Positions 37,301-46,707 of a stretch of 64,000 bases of DNA are shown here, piece by piece. A program made the position numbers and the translations under genes. The DNA lies in the NCBI RefSeq assembly GCF_000143415.4, contig NW_003314438.1:1-64000 (forward strand), given 5' to 3'. A model generated the notes under the pieces. The model saw only the letters and a program-made list of their open reading frames with translations. It made no database searches and was not told where the DNA came from. The DNA is from Selaginella moellendorffii (taxonomy: Eukaryota > Streptophyta > Lycopodiopsida > Selaginellales > Selaginellaceae). Numbering within the stretch: position 1 is the first letter of the stretch; each line of letters opens with the position of its first letter.

Positions 37301-37483
37301 CTCTCCTCGTTCAATAGCGACCATATTCCCATCGAAGACAGTCTCTACTGATACAGCAGCATTGCCTTCCCCAAGCCTTTGACAGTGTATAACAAAGTTC
37401 CGATCCATAGACACAAGGGTCCCTTTTGCAACTCTCTTCCCACCATTCAAAATGTAAACCTTTTCCCCAACCCTGAAGGCCAT
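34345..37483 (-). CDS. DDE-type transposase-like protein (predicted 981 aa, 3 coding exons)
   Basis: Coding exons on the reverse strand are 37483-35774, 35629-34429 and 34379-34345; the introns 35773-35630 (144 bp) and 34428-34380 (49 bp) have GT-AG ends and keep frame. A 69-bp 5'-UTR intron (37553-37485) ends just before the ATG. The N-terminus holds two similar modules (VAKGTLVSMD and VAEGLATVVDP) like a domain common in plant transposon proteins. A Cys cluster (CCKRRCCQHAD) and FSKCDECTAIK follow. The likely catalytic residues are D478/D481 in IIHDKMDQKKT, D597 in LLLQTDNAGSENKN and the E/D pair in FLMVGHTHEDVD (636-639). This set is typical of an uncharacterised eukaryotic DDE/RNase-H-like family (DUF7869-like, from memory). 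The C-terminus is acidic (SESESEEA). There are no internal stops, so it may be intact. It would cut and join the element ends. Confidence 0.75.
35630..35773 (-). other. Intron of the transposase gene with two 22-bp palindromes
   Basis: The donor is GTTTAG and the acceptor GCACAG. Splicing joins AGG to CCT in frame. The intron holds palindrome copies at 35662-35683 and 35720-35739. An alternative with a 27-nt micro-exon (35688-35714) would bring a stop and is less likely. Confidence 0.6.
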
Positions 37484-37626
37484 TCTGAAAGTGCAGAAAA
37501 GAAGTTAAGACCATACAAAAAATGATTGGAGAATGGCCTAAATCATAACATACCAAATAGCATGAGGCCACATGCCATTATTCAAACATGCTATTGACAC
37601 CCACGTGAAATTTTGCATTCACAAAA

Positions 37627-37684
37627 TTGGCATGAGCCCTCATGCCATTAGTGGTACCACTAATGGCATGAGGCCTCACGCTAT
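37627..37684. repeat. Mirror pair of 22-bp palindromes around gtggtaccac
   Basis: Two motif copies (37627-37649 and 37663-37684) face each other across gtggtaccac (37651-37660), forming a larger palindrome next to the long hairpin. Confidence 0.8.
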
Positions 37685-37857
37685 CTTTGGCCCCTGGTAA
37701 CCTGTTGCTATATTCCTTTTGCCTTGTTGCAACTGTATATATTTTTGTGTGCGTGACTAGTCACCCATACAAAAATATATACAGTTGCAGCAAGGCAAAA
37801 GGAATATGGCAATAGGCTAGTAGGGGCCAAAGATGGCATGAGGCCTCATGCCATCTT
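37662..37857. repeat. Long inverted repeat, hairpin
   Basis: The arms 37662-37752 and 37765-37857 are about 90 percent complementary (shared block attccttttgcctt…caactgtatatattttt) around a perfect 12-bp palindrome, gtgactagtcac (37753-37764). Each arm begins with a copy of the 22-bp palindrome; the copy in the right arm (37833-37854) is perfectly symmetric. Confidence 0.85.
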
Positions 37858-38945
37858 GATATACACACAGCTGCAGGCAAGTAAAAACATACATGACAAT
37901 ATGCTAGCCATGAAATTGCAAGGGCCCAAGATGGCATGTGGCCTCATGCCATTTCTAAATGTGGTCCTAAACCATTCCATGGTGAACATACCAAGAAGCA
38001 CAAGTGCCGAATATCAAGAGGAAGCGGTAGCCACACCAAAGACAGTGCCGCTCGCAACACCGCAACTGCTCGTAGCGCCGCTCGCACAAACTGCCACTCG
38101 CATAAACTGCCGCTCGCAATGGCGCTCGCAATGCCGCAACCGCTTGTAGACGCATAAACCACAGCTCACAACGCCGCTTACACAAGCAGCGCTCACTGCG
38201 CTCAGCGGAACCAAGAACACGGCGCACAAAAATGATAGACCTAGGAATGAGTTCGAGAATTCAAAAATAACACACGCTTGAACGTCACATCAAATCCTCT
38301 GACAAACCAGATCTTATGATTCCTCTGACAAATTTCAAACTGAGTAGCTTCTAGACTTTGCTGTCGGAGGTTGAACTTTGTCACATCATGTCCTTGCCTC
38401 GATCCAGCTGTGCCATGTCAGTGATTCGAACTTTGCCATGCCATGTCAGCGATCCGCGCCAAGATTATTCGCCGTGTAAAGGAATAATTATGCTGTGTGT
38501 GTACGTCCATTTATGGCAATATAAGGCCACATGCCATTCAAAGAATAATGCTAGTCGAGCATCTTTTGGTGCATTTTTGGGTTCAAAATTGCATGAGCCC
38601 ACACGCTATAAAGTTTACCTGTACCAAAAATAGAAACAGCTTTATTTACTTGGGAATTTATATGCCTGAGGCATTTTTAAACTTACAAACACATGCCCTA
38701 CTTACATTCCTTTGGTTGCTTAAAATTCAAAAATATTATAAACCTTTCTTTTTGCATTTTCAATGTTTTCAATTATGGTTTTTGATTTTCGCAGGACCAG
38801 CCTAGTAATCTATTTGCATCCCGTCATGTTTATAGCTAGCTTTCGTTTGTCCCCTTCGCTAGCCTGAGATACATCTGCTCGGCATCTGCCTCTTACAGCA
38901 TTTGCCCAGAAAGGGCATCTTTCTTCACGCAGCATTTGCCACATG

Positions 38946-38978
38946 TTTAGGGTTTAGGGTTTAGGGTTTAGGGTTTAG
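38946..38978 (+). repeat. Interstitial telomere-type repeat (TTTAGGG)4
   Basis: Four perfect TTTAGGG units plus TTTAG. It lies inside the transposon, not at a chromosome end. Plant promoters often carry such telo-boxes, and a relaxed relative (gtttagggttttttgggtttttt) follows at 39757. Confidence 0.9.
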
Positions 38979-39897
38979 CAATTCAGTAGCTTGATAAACA
39001 TGCAAATACAGAACTTGATGCAAAATCCTTTGATATGTCACAATGCCCCTAGGACCATAAACACATTTCAATAGAGAGGGTCCTTTCATTTCATAACTCC
39101 TTACGTAGATCTTGGTGAAACCAGAGTTAGTGAAGTTGGTTTCTTGTGATCCCGCATCTGATTGTGATGTCCCTTTGCAGTGTCGATGGAAAGGTCAATG
39201 CACACCAAACTGTAGAATCTTGGAGCAAAATAACGGTCGGATCTATGGCAAATGCCCCTGAAACATTGTAAGGCTCGTGTGGTCTCATGTGGTGTCCGAT
39301 CGAGATGCTTCTTTGCAGGGTCATCAAGAAGGACATTGTATACCATTCTGTAAAATCTAGTTGCGATCTAACGGTTGGATCTCCAGGAAACTCAAAACAA
39401 TCTCGCGCGTGTCAGAATATTCTAGGAATATACTCCTATGTGCTCCTGAAAATGGCATGCGGCCCCACGCCATTCAAGAGATAACGCCAGATGACGCCGA
39501 GCATTTTTTGGTGCATTTTTTGGGATCAAAATTGCATGAGCCCACACGCTATAAAGTTTATCTTTGCCAAATAGAGAAAAGTTTATCTGTGTCATGTGAG
39601 GTAGTTACAGTCCTTTGTGCTCGGCATCTGCCTCTTGCAGCATTTGCACTGAAAGGGAATTTTTCTCCATTCAGCATTTGGCCCTGAAAATAGCATGCGC
39701 CCACACGCCATTCAAGGAATAACGCCACAGGACGCTTGGATTTTTGGGTTTAAAATGTTTAGGGTTTTTTGGGTTTTTTCAAAATATTTTGGGTCCAACG
39801 TTTTTTGGGTTTCTTTGGTTCAAAATTGCATGAGCCCATACGCTATAATATTGATTTGAGAGAAAAATAGAAACAGATAGAATTTCTTTATTTAGCT

Positions 39898-39997
39898 NNN
39901 NNNNNNNNNNNNNNNNNNNNNNNNNNNNNNNNNNNNNNNNNNNNNNNNNNNNNNNNNNNNNNNNNNNNNNNNNNNNNNNNNNNNNNNNNNNNNNNNN
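39898..39997. other. Assembly gap of 100 N
   Basis: Exactly 100 undetermined bases, a conventional gap size, so the true length is unknown. The gap sits in the repeated blocks of the transposon centre. Confidence 0.98.
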
Positions 39998-40642
39998 AAG
40001 ATGCTTTGGAATATCCAATCATGCATGGTATAAATATAGCGAGGGTATTAAATGATATCCCAATCATGATCTTTCTTTTGGATTTCGCGTGCATGCAGTC
40101 CGAGGAATGATGACATTGCGGATTTCTTTTGGATTTTGCGTGCTTGCATGCGCGCGGCAATCCAGACATTAATGGTGGCGCCCAAGTCCGAGGAATGATG
40201 ACGTGGCGGGATTACCAACCGTTGTGACATTTCGCGTGTGTGAGGTTAGGTTTTGCATTTTGCTTCGTACTCGCGCTCGCACACTCGCGCTAGCGCTCGC
40301 ATCACACTCGCGCTCCCGCTCGCATCGCGCTCCACTCGCGGTCACGCTCACTTCTCTACAGGTTTCTCGTGTGCATCGGCGTCCACTCGCGCTTGCATCA
40401 CACTCGCGCTCGCATCGCGCTCGTGTGCATCGGCGTCCACTTCAAGACACACCCAGTTTGTAACTTCGCCGCCAACTCCGCCGCCCACTCCGCCACCCAC
40501 ACGCAGCCCACTTGGCGTCCCGGGAGATTTCAGCGCCACTCTCCAACTGTAAGTGGCAGAGTAGCCTTGCTGCTACGATCCGCTGCACACACAGTGCACA
40601 TTCGCCAGCGAGTCCGGTTGTCACGCCTCCATTCGGCTTCAA

Positions 40643-43600
40643 ATGGTAAGTCTTTTAGGCCAAGTAGAAAATGGCATGAGGCCACATGCCATTCAGTAGC
40701 AACATTGGCATGCACCGATTGGGCTCTCGAGTGCAGTCCGGTTACAGATGGCGTGTAGCCTCACGCCATCTTAGGATGCAGCCTCAAGACATCTGATGCA
40801 GTGGTGAATGGCGTGTGGCCTCACGTTATTTCCAGCTACTAGCTTTTCATCTGTCAGCTCTAATTGTTGTGCATTTCTGAACAGGCGAGGAATTGCGTTC
40901 TTCTTCCAGCCACTGTCAATGTGGATGCAGAGAAGGGGGAGGAGCTCACCAGTTGGACTTTCGGGATAGAAGGCGAGGATCTGAGGCTGTACAACACAGA
41001 TGGTGGGAGAAAAGAATGCATGGGGATCCTCATCCAAGTGACAGACACTCCATGCAGTTCCATGCAAGAATATGGACTGGCACTTGTGGTAGAGACAGCG
41101 TCTGCCTTCAAGATCCACCTTGCACATCCTAGCGGCTTCCCGGAGGGGGGCAGCGGCTATGAGGAATTCCTAGAGGGAGCTAGGGAGAGGTTTTCCAGGA
41201 GGCCCACAATTTCAAAGACCCTGCGGGTCTATGAAGATCACATGGAATCCACGGACCTCACCTACGGCGATGTTCAAAAACTATATTCCAACATTGAGCC
41301 GTTGAGAGTGACTCCAGTTCGCGAAGCAAAGGGGAAGGGGGTCGATCTGGAAACTACCTCGAAGTAGAAAAGGGTGGTCAAGCTCAAGCCGACGTCCGAC
41401 TCTCCTGCTCCAAAAAAGAAGCTACTCAGTGATGCCATTGCCTCGGGTTCGAACACTACACCCACCAAAAAGAAGAGCCGCAAAGAGCAGAAAGAGCAAG
41501 AAGAGGCAGCAAAAATCGTCGCAGATAATAGTACTTGTTACTATTCCAACAAAGTATATACAATCGACGTGAGCCGTATCGACATCCAAAGCAAATACAA
41601 CCACAGGCTAGTATCTGATGAGTGGGTGGAGAAATTGAAGCAGAAGATGCTGGCAAGTCCAGTAACACCCGACATCGCAGACGTGATCCCCTACTACCAA
41701 AAAATGAAGGGCGAGATGAGGTTTCCAGACTTGATCAATAGGAAGGTGTTGGACGATCAGAACATCCGGTTCTATGCCGTCTCCGGGCAGCATTCTAGCT
41801 TGGCGATGCAAGAGATAGTTGTGGATATTATGGTGGGCGAGGAGGTGAAGAAAGTCTTCAAGACAAGAGTTGTCCGCCTGATAAAAGGCAACTCGCCCCT
41901 CCGATCTATCATATACATCTCCCACGCGCAGAATGTCAAGCAAGAAACGTGCTACAAATTGGGTCTGCACGAGACATTGGCACGAACACGGAAGCTCTGG
42001 GTTCAACTGAAGAAGCCACAAAAACCAGGACAAGGACGTGCACTAGCAACTAGCGCCTGGCAGGTAAGCCTCGTTGTATGTGGCATAGCATGTGGCCTCA
42101 CGCCATTTCCATTGCAGGAATTCTCGAGTCTTCTCTCGAAAACACTGGGGGTCAATGACACACTCAGCATCCATAACATTCTACTCGCGACAAAAGTTGT
42201 TTTTGACAAATGGGTAGATGTGCTGAGGAGGTACCATGACGGGGAGTTGCCAAACTCAATGGGTGTGGAGGACGGCCGGAAGCCCAATGATTTGAAGCTC
42301 AACGCCTTGCGTTTCTCGCGGTCTCTAGACGATGACGACCTTCTAACAGTGGCTAATGCTCTTCTACGTGGTGAGGTTGTCTTCAACAAGACCAAAATGA
42401 CTCCCGGCCATATTGTGACATACGAGGACTTGTGCACGACTCTGAGAGCTCGTGCGCTATTGAAGGATTGGATCTTCGAGCAAGTGGCCGTGGAGAGGGT
42501 GAGCATCGACACCACGCAAGAGATGATGGAAGTGCTGGAGTTGTCAAATGAAGACATCGACGAGTACGTGAAGGGGGCCCCCAAGTTCATTGATCTGCTG
42601 CGGGATGCCACGAAAAGTAAAGCTGAGAAGTTGGATCAGTATCCAAATTTCATTAAGATTGATGTCGACCGCCGGCTTCAGAAACAGCTCGACCCCGCAG
42701 CAGAGGCCTATCGAGAACCTTACCGGGTATACTTGAATTCGGATGAGGATCAAAGGTGGAGGAGCATCGTTTCCCGCGGAGATGAGCAGGTCAAGAACAT
42801 CTTTTGTGTGATGGACTTCACAAACGAGGAGATCACTCATGCAGACGAAGTCAGCTCCATCATTGACTTAATGGTGGGACTTGCGGAGGTGGAATCTTCA
42901 GTCCACTATATGATCTACGACTCCGAATCCTATCACAAGTTCTGGAAGGCCTTGAACGAGGTGAAGGCTCGGTTGAAAGGCAAGGAGATGCGGGAGATCC
43001 ATGGGATAATGGCTAAGAAGAAGATACCGACAAATGTCCGCATCTTCACACTCGCCCTTGTTATTGGTCCTGCAGCAGAGTGGGACTGGAGTGACTTCCC
43101 AGCTTCGTTCGACAAGGCCAATCGAATTGATCTGAGGGAGGTCAATTTACCCGTGCCTGAGGAACTGAAGACGGCTATGGAGCTTTCGAATCCAAAGAAA
43201 GCTCCAGGTGCAGCATGGGAAATGCTCAGCTGGGTCTTCAACGCAATAGCAGGTGGGTCACCTGCTTCCGACTCCAAGGGCAAATGCGTTGTCGAGTACA
43301 ACTGCGGCGGACTATTCTTTCGAGCCGCACTACTCAAGGGTGTCCCGTGTGTTGCGGTGACAAACTCCATTGAAGAGATGACTTCAATGGAGCATATAAT
43401 TACAGTTGCCAAAGAAAAACAGTATCTTCTCTGCGAACCTGGTGAGTACGCACTTTAAGTTTAAATGTTATCTCACAAGCTCTGTATGCAGGAGCGTGGC
43501 CACCCCCAGATGCTGAAACGGCGTTAACAGCTACTGTTGAAGATACCCATGTTGGGCCGAGCTCACAACCTGCACAAGGTAAGGTCACGTGAGGCCTCAC

Positions 43601-46265
43601 GCCATTTTGATTATAGATCGTTGTGAATATTCAGACACGAGGACTGAAAAGCGCACTGGTGGCGCATCGAAGAAGGACAAACAGAAAAGCAATAGGAAAA
43701 AAGGAGGTACAAATTATATTTGCAATGGCGTGTGGTCTTATGCCATTCCTTGCAGGAGAAACTTCTTCAAAGGCAAAACAGGCAAGCACCAGCCAAGCTC
43801 AAACTGACAGTGGTCATAAAAAGCGAAAGCACGTTGGACAGTCGTCGAGATCAGAGGCGTTTGATTCGAAAAGGAAGAAGGGCAACGAAAAGATGATAGG
43901 TAATGCCTCGCGGTTATGGCGTGTGTGCTCATGCCATTCATTGCAGATCAAGAGCTGAGTGAAAGCAGGCAGTCACCACCTCATGACTCAGATTCCTATG
44001 GCGGACTCCCCTTCCCCAATCTCAATGGAGAGGTACAATGGATGAGGGAAGCTTTTCAAGGCAGGGCCACGTTTTTCTCATCTCGTCGTCTTCGAAGGGT
44101 GCAAGAACGTGCAGAAACCATGTTAAGACAGTTGGGTGAGGATACGGTCCTAGGTCACACACTAAAACAGGCTATGGATGTCTTGTATTTTGAGATGGAG
44201 ACTCGGCCAGATGATTTTCCCAAGATGGTCCTGGAAGAACAAGCCATCCAGCCTGAGCAGCCTATGGAAGAAATGCAGGAGGGGGATGAGGAGCCAGAGA
44301 AAGATAATGAGCAAGAAGAGCAGAAGGACGAAGAGGAGGACAAAGAAGAGGAGGACGAAGAAGAGGAGGACGAAGAGGACTTGGATGGTCCTCACAATGG
44401 TGATGATCACAATAACGACGACGACGATGATGACGACGATGGCCAGCCTGAGGTGGCCAAAGAGCGGCGGAGGAAGGTCATACAAGACAAACCATCAGGT
44501 AAATAATAATACATCCATTCCTAACCTTTTACCATTTCTAACATTGTCCATGTAGGTCGCAGAGCAAATGGTAAGTAGAGATTATTCAGTTGAATTTACA
44601 AACTCTAGCCTTTAGTGTCAAGGAAGGATAGTGCCAAGCAAGGGTCGAAACGTATGTCCAATCCTTCAGAATCAGCAGTGCGCTCAAGTGATATCGGTCC
44701 TAGTTCCTCAATAGCAGTTGATGGTAAATACAGTATAGTCGATTCAATGTGCTAATGAGTTTGTTTTTAGTAGCACGGGAGGATACCATCTCAATCGAAG
44801 GGAGATATTTGGACATGCATATGGATCCGCCAGTGGACTCTACTTGGCTGCAAGAGTCATCAGAGCTGGTGGAGGCTACTATCCATATCAACGCCAAGCA
44901 AGCTGACCACGCTCCACTTGATGCTGCCCATACCACTGAGTCAATCTTGTCCACGTATCCAACTGACGGTGACCAGGTGCCATTGGACCCACATGAGGCC
45001 GCCCCAGCCGCCGAGCCGGTCGTATCCTCATTTCCAACGGACTCAACGTGTGCCCAATCGTCTGACTACGCGCCGTTGGAACCTCCCTACACCACCCCTA
45101 CTGCCTGTTCGGTCATGTCCACTTTGCCAACGGAGGCACCAGCTGAAATGGCGTGTGATCACACGCCATCGGAACCACCCCATGCCACTGTTGAGCCAGT
45201 TGTACCAGAGTCTACAGCTGAAATGGCATGTGCCCACACGCCATCGGATGCGATTGACCCCACATTGCAGAGGAGAGTATTTCCGCCCTTCACGTTTCCT
45301 CGACCAAAACCCTCTCAACGACCATCGGGAGCAACATTCGCTAATATTGTAGATGGTAAAATTGACTTGTACCATTTTTTATGCTGACGCATTTCATTTC
45401 AGAGTCACGGCGAAGGTACTGTATCGTTTTTGATCTGAACGGTGTCCTTTTCTCCCATGAGCGTGGCTCGTCCTCGAATGTCATTGCACCCTCCAAAGCC
45501 TGCGGTCGCAAGTTGGTCAAAAGAGACAGATTCACATTAATCACATGGGAGAAACTGCGGGATCTAATAATGACCATGCGACACTTAAAACAGAGGGCCG
45601 GGTTCAATTTGCAATTGGGAGTTTGGACATCCATGATGCGCCACAATGCATTAACGTTGCTACAGATGATGCACGATCAGACGCGAGTAATATTACCATT
45701 TGACTTTCTCCTAACGCAGGAGGATTGCTTGACTATGGTCCATGTGAGGGGTAGCAAGCCCATCTTCGTCAAGCCAGAGGCTGTAGTGATGAACCGGACT
45801 GCTAGCTCAAGTGAAATCCTCATCATCGATGACTCGCCGATTAAAACTGCAGCGAACACGCACACATATGCAGTGCACCCCATCTCTTGCAGTATGGAAA
45901 CTAGGGAGAAGAAACCGTATGTTCTGGGGGACCTTGCAAAACGGCTTGGAGCGATGGTGATAGAGAACCGGCCAGTCCAGGAGGTGGCTGCAGAAATCAA
46001 CCAAATGGCAGATGGAACGGTATATCAGAAGCCATTTGATCGGACAGACACCAGTCATCATTTATGGCATGTATATTGTCTAGCCAAGCACTATCCGCAT
46101 CTCCATAATCTGCTCAACCGGATGGGTTCTTCGACCACTGAACATGAGCGTGGACGTATTAGAGAAGAGATGGCATTACTATTGGGTTTAAATCCTGATA
46201 GTGTGGAGAGTGATGAAATTCCAAGATTATTGTATAGGCGTTGGAGGCAAAAAATAACAGTCTGA
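40643..46265 (+). CDS. ParB-like / methyltransferase-like / FCP1-type phosphatase-like fusion (predicted 1,649 aa, amber at codon 162)
   Basis: Eleven exons join in one frame: 40643-40645 (ATG alone), 40885-42063, 42118-43441, 43492-43578, 43617-43706, 43756-43899, 43947-44498, 44556-44570, 44616-44723, 44771-45355, 45403-46265; all introns are GT-AG. Residues ~225-310 form a ParB-like domain (YTIDVSRIDIQSKYNHRLVS, later FYAVSGQHSSLAMQEI). Residues ~640-820 resemble the C-terminal part of the ParB/methyltransferase pseudogene at 6.5-11 kb, ending in a degenerate motif I (CVVEYNCGGLFFRA), so enzyme activity is doubtful. Lysine-rich and very acidic stretches follow (E/D run near 44330-44440). 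From ~1363 an FCP1/NIF HAD domain shows YCIVFDLNGVLFSHE, LGVWTSMMRHNA and LIIDDSPIKTAA; the second Asp of DxDx is Asn. One TAG (41365-41367) interrupts the frame. It probably acts in the nucleus on DNA or on RNA polymerase II-linked proteins; this is inference. Confidence 0.7.
40646..40884 (+). other. Intron 1 directly after the start codon, three palindromes
   Basis: GTAAGT begins immediately after ATG 40643-40645 and the acceptor is ctgaacag. Splicing gives ATG-GCG-AGG. Palindromes lie at 40671-40692, 40748-40769 and 40808-40829. Confidence 0.65.
42064..42117 (+). other. 54-bp in-frame intron with one palindrome
   Basis: gtaagcctcg to ccattgcag. It has no stop and a length divisible by three, so retention would add 18 residues. 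The palindrome copy at 42085-42106 fills 22 of 54 bases. Confidence 0.8.
43579..43616 (+). other. 38-bp intron made mostly of one palindrome
   Basis: gtaag to gattatag. The motif at 43584-43605 fills 22 of 38 bases. The flanking exons keep phase 1. Confidence 0.75.
43707..43755 (+). other. 49-bp intron with one palindrome
   Basis: gtacaaatt to ccttgcag, motif at 43725-43746. Phase 1 is kept. Confidence 0.75.
43900..43946 (+). other. 47-bp intron with one palindrome
   Basis: gtaatgcc to cattgcag, motif at 43916-43937. Phase 1 is kept. Confidence 0.75.
45148..45244 (+). repeat. Two palindromes read in frame inside exon 10
   Basis: Copies at 45148-45169 (perfectly symmetric) and 45223-45244 lie within open frame. 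They encode the repeated peptides EMACDHTPSE and EMACAHTPSD. Confidence 0.85.
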
Positions 46266-46683
46266 GATGGCATGTATTTATTTAAAAATGTAACTTATTA
46301 TGGCATGGGGTTCCATGCAATTGTATTAATATTAAAAGACAATTCTTTGAGAGGATTTGCATTATACTAGAAGTGTTACAGCATGTTATTGGAAGTCTAC
46401 GAAGTTGTTTTATTAATAATGGGAAAGTAAAGATTGAATGGGGACTTGGGCTCCACCTAGACTCGGAGCAACTGAGCCAATATTAAAAGGATGGAAAGAA
46501 ATTGGACGACGATGACAAGGAGAAGAGAGAGGTGAAGCAGTGGCAGGGGGAGGAGAAGTGATTGAGTAGACATTTCCTTGTTTAAAATAAAATGGCATGT
46601 GCCTCAATGCAGTTGAATTTTGTTATATTTATATACTATATAAAGGTTTGGAAACCTTATTTTACAAGTGGGATAATGACAAT
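46266..46683. other. 3' region of the fusion gene inside the transposon
   Basis: Non-coding. It contains two weaker motif copies (46300-46321, 46592-46613) and aataaa/attaaa-like signals for 3' end formation. Confidence 0.5.
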
Positions 46684-46707
46684 TCCCACTTTAACGAAAT
46701 AGAGCTT
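46684..46707 (-). repeat. Right terminal inverted repeat
   Basis: It mirrors the left end exactly over 24 bp and is followed by ATAT (46708-46711), the second copy of the target duplication. Confidence 0.92.

Larger units (their letters stand above)
37554..40642. promoter_or_regulatory. Central region between divergent transposon genes
   Basis: This 3.1-kb region separates the starts of the two divergent genes, so it must contain their promoters. It holds eleven palindrome copies, a ~196-bp hairpin-forming inverted repeat (37662-37857), GC-rich units of gccgctcgcaa type (38030-38220) and ctcgcgctcgcat type (40260-40440), three related 150-200-bp blocks (38512-38640, 39440-39570, 39685-39890), a plant telomere-type tract and a 100-base assembly gap. 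Confidence 0.6.
33729..46707. mobile_element. 12,979-bp DNA transposon with transposase and ParB/phosphatase fusion gene
   Basis: The ends are 24-bp inverted repeats starting AAGCTCTATTTCGTTAAAG (33729-33752 and, reversed, 46684-46707), identical between sides. The flanks are gtca-ATAT on the left and ATAT-tgct on the right, a 4-bp target duplication. The related LTR at 51842-52885 reads gtcaGTATtgct at the same place, an empty site that fixes the ends. Inside are two divergent genes: a transposase-like gene on the minus strand and a long plus-strand gene. The base composition is GC-richer than the flanks. About 26 copies of a 22-bp palindrome are spread through it. The transposase type and 4-bp duplication might fit Sola1-like elements, but this is a guess. 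Confidence 0.9.

Noticed and set aside
37554-40642. CRISPR-like array made of the repeated palindromes
   Set aside because: The spacing is irregular, there are no uniform spacers, and the context is a plant transposon.
43916-44555. Lysine/arginine-rich plus-strand frame overlapping the acidic exon (44178-44555)
   Set aside because: It is the out-of-phase reading of the GAG/GAC-rich acidic exon 7.
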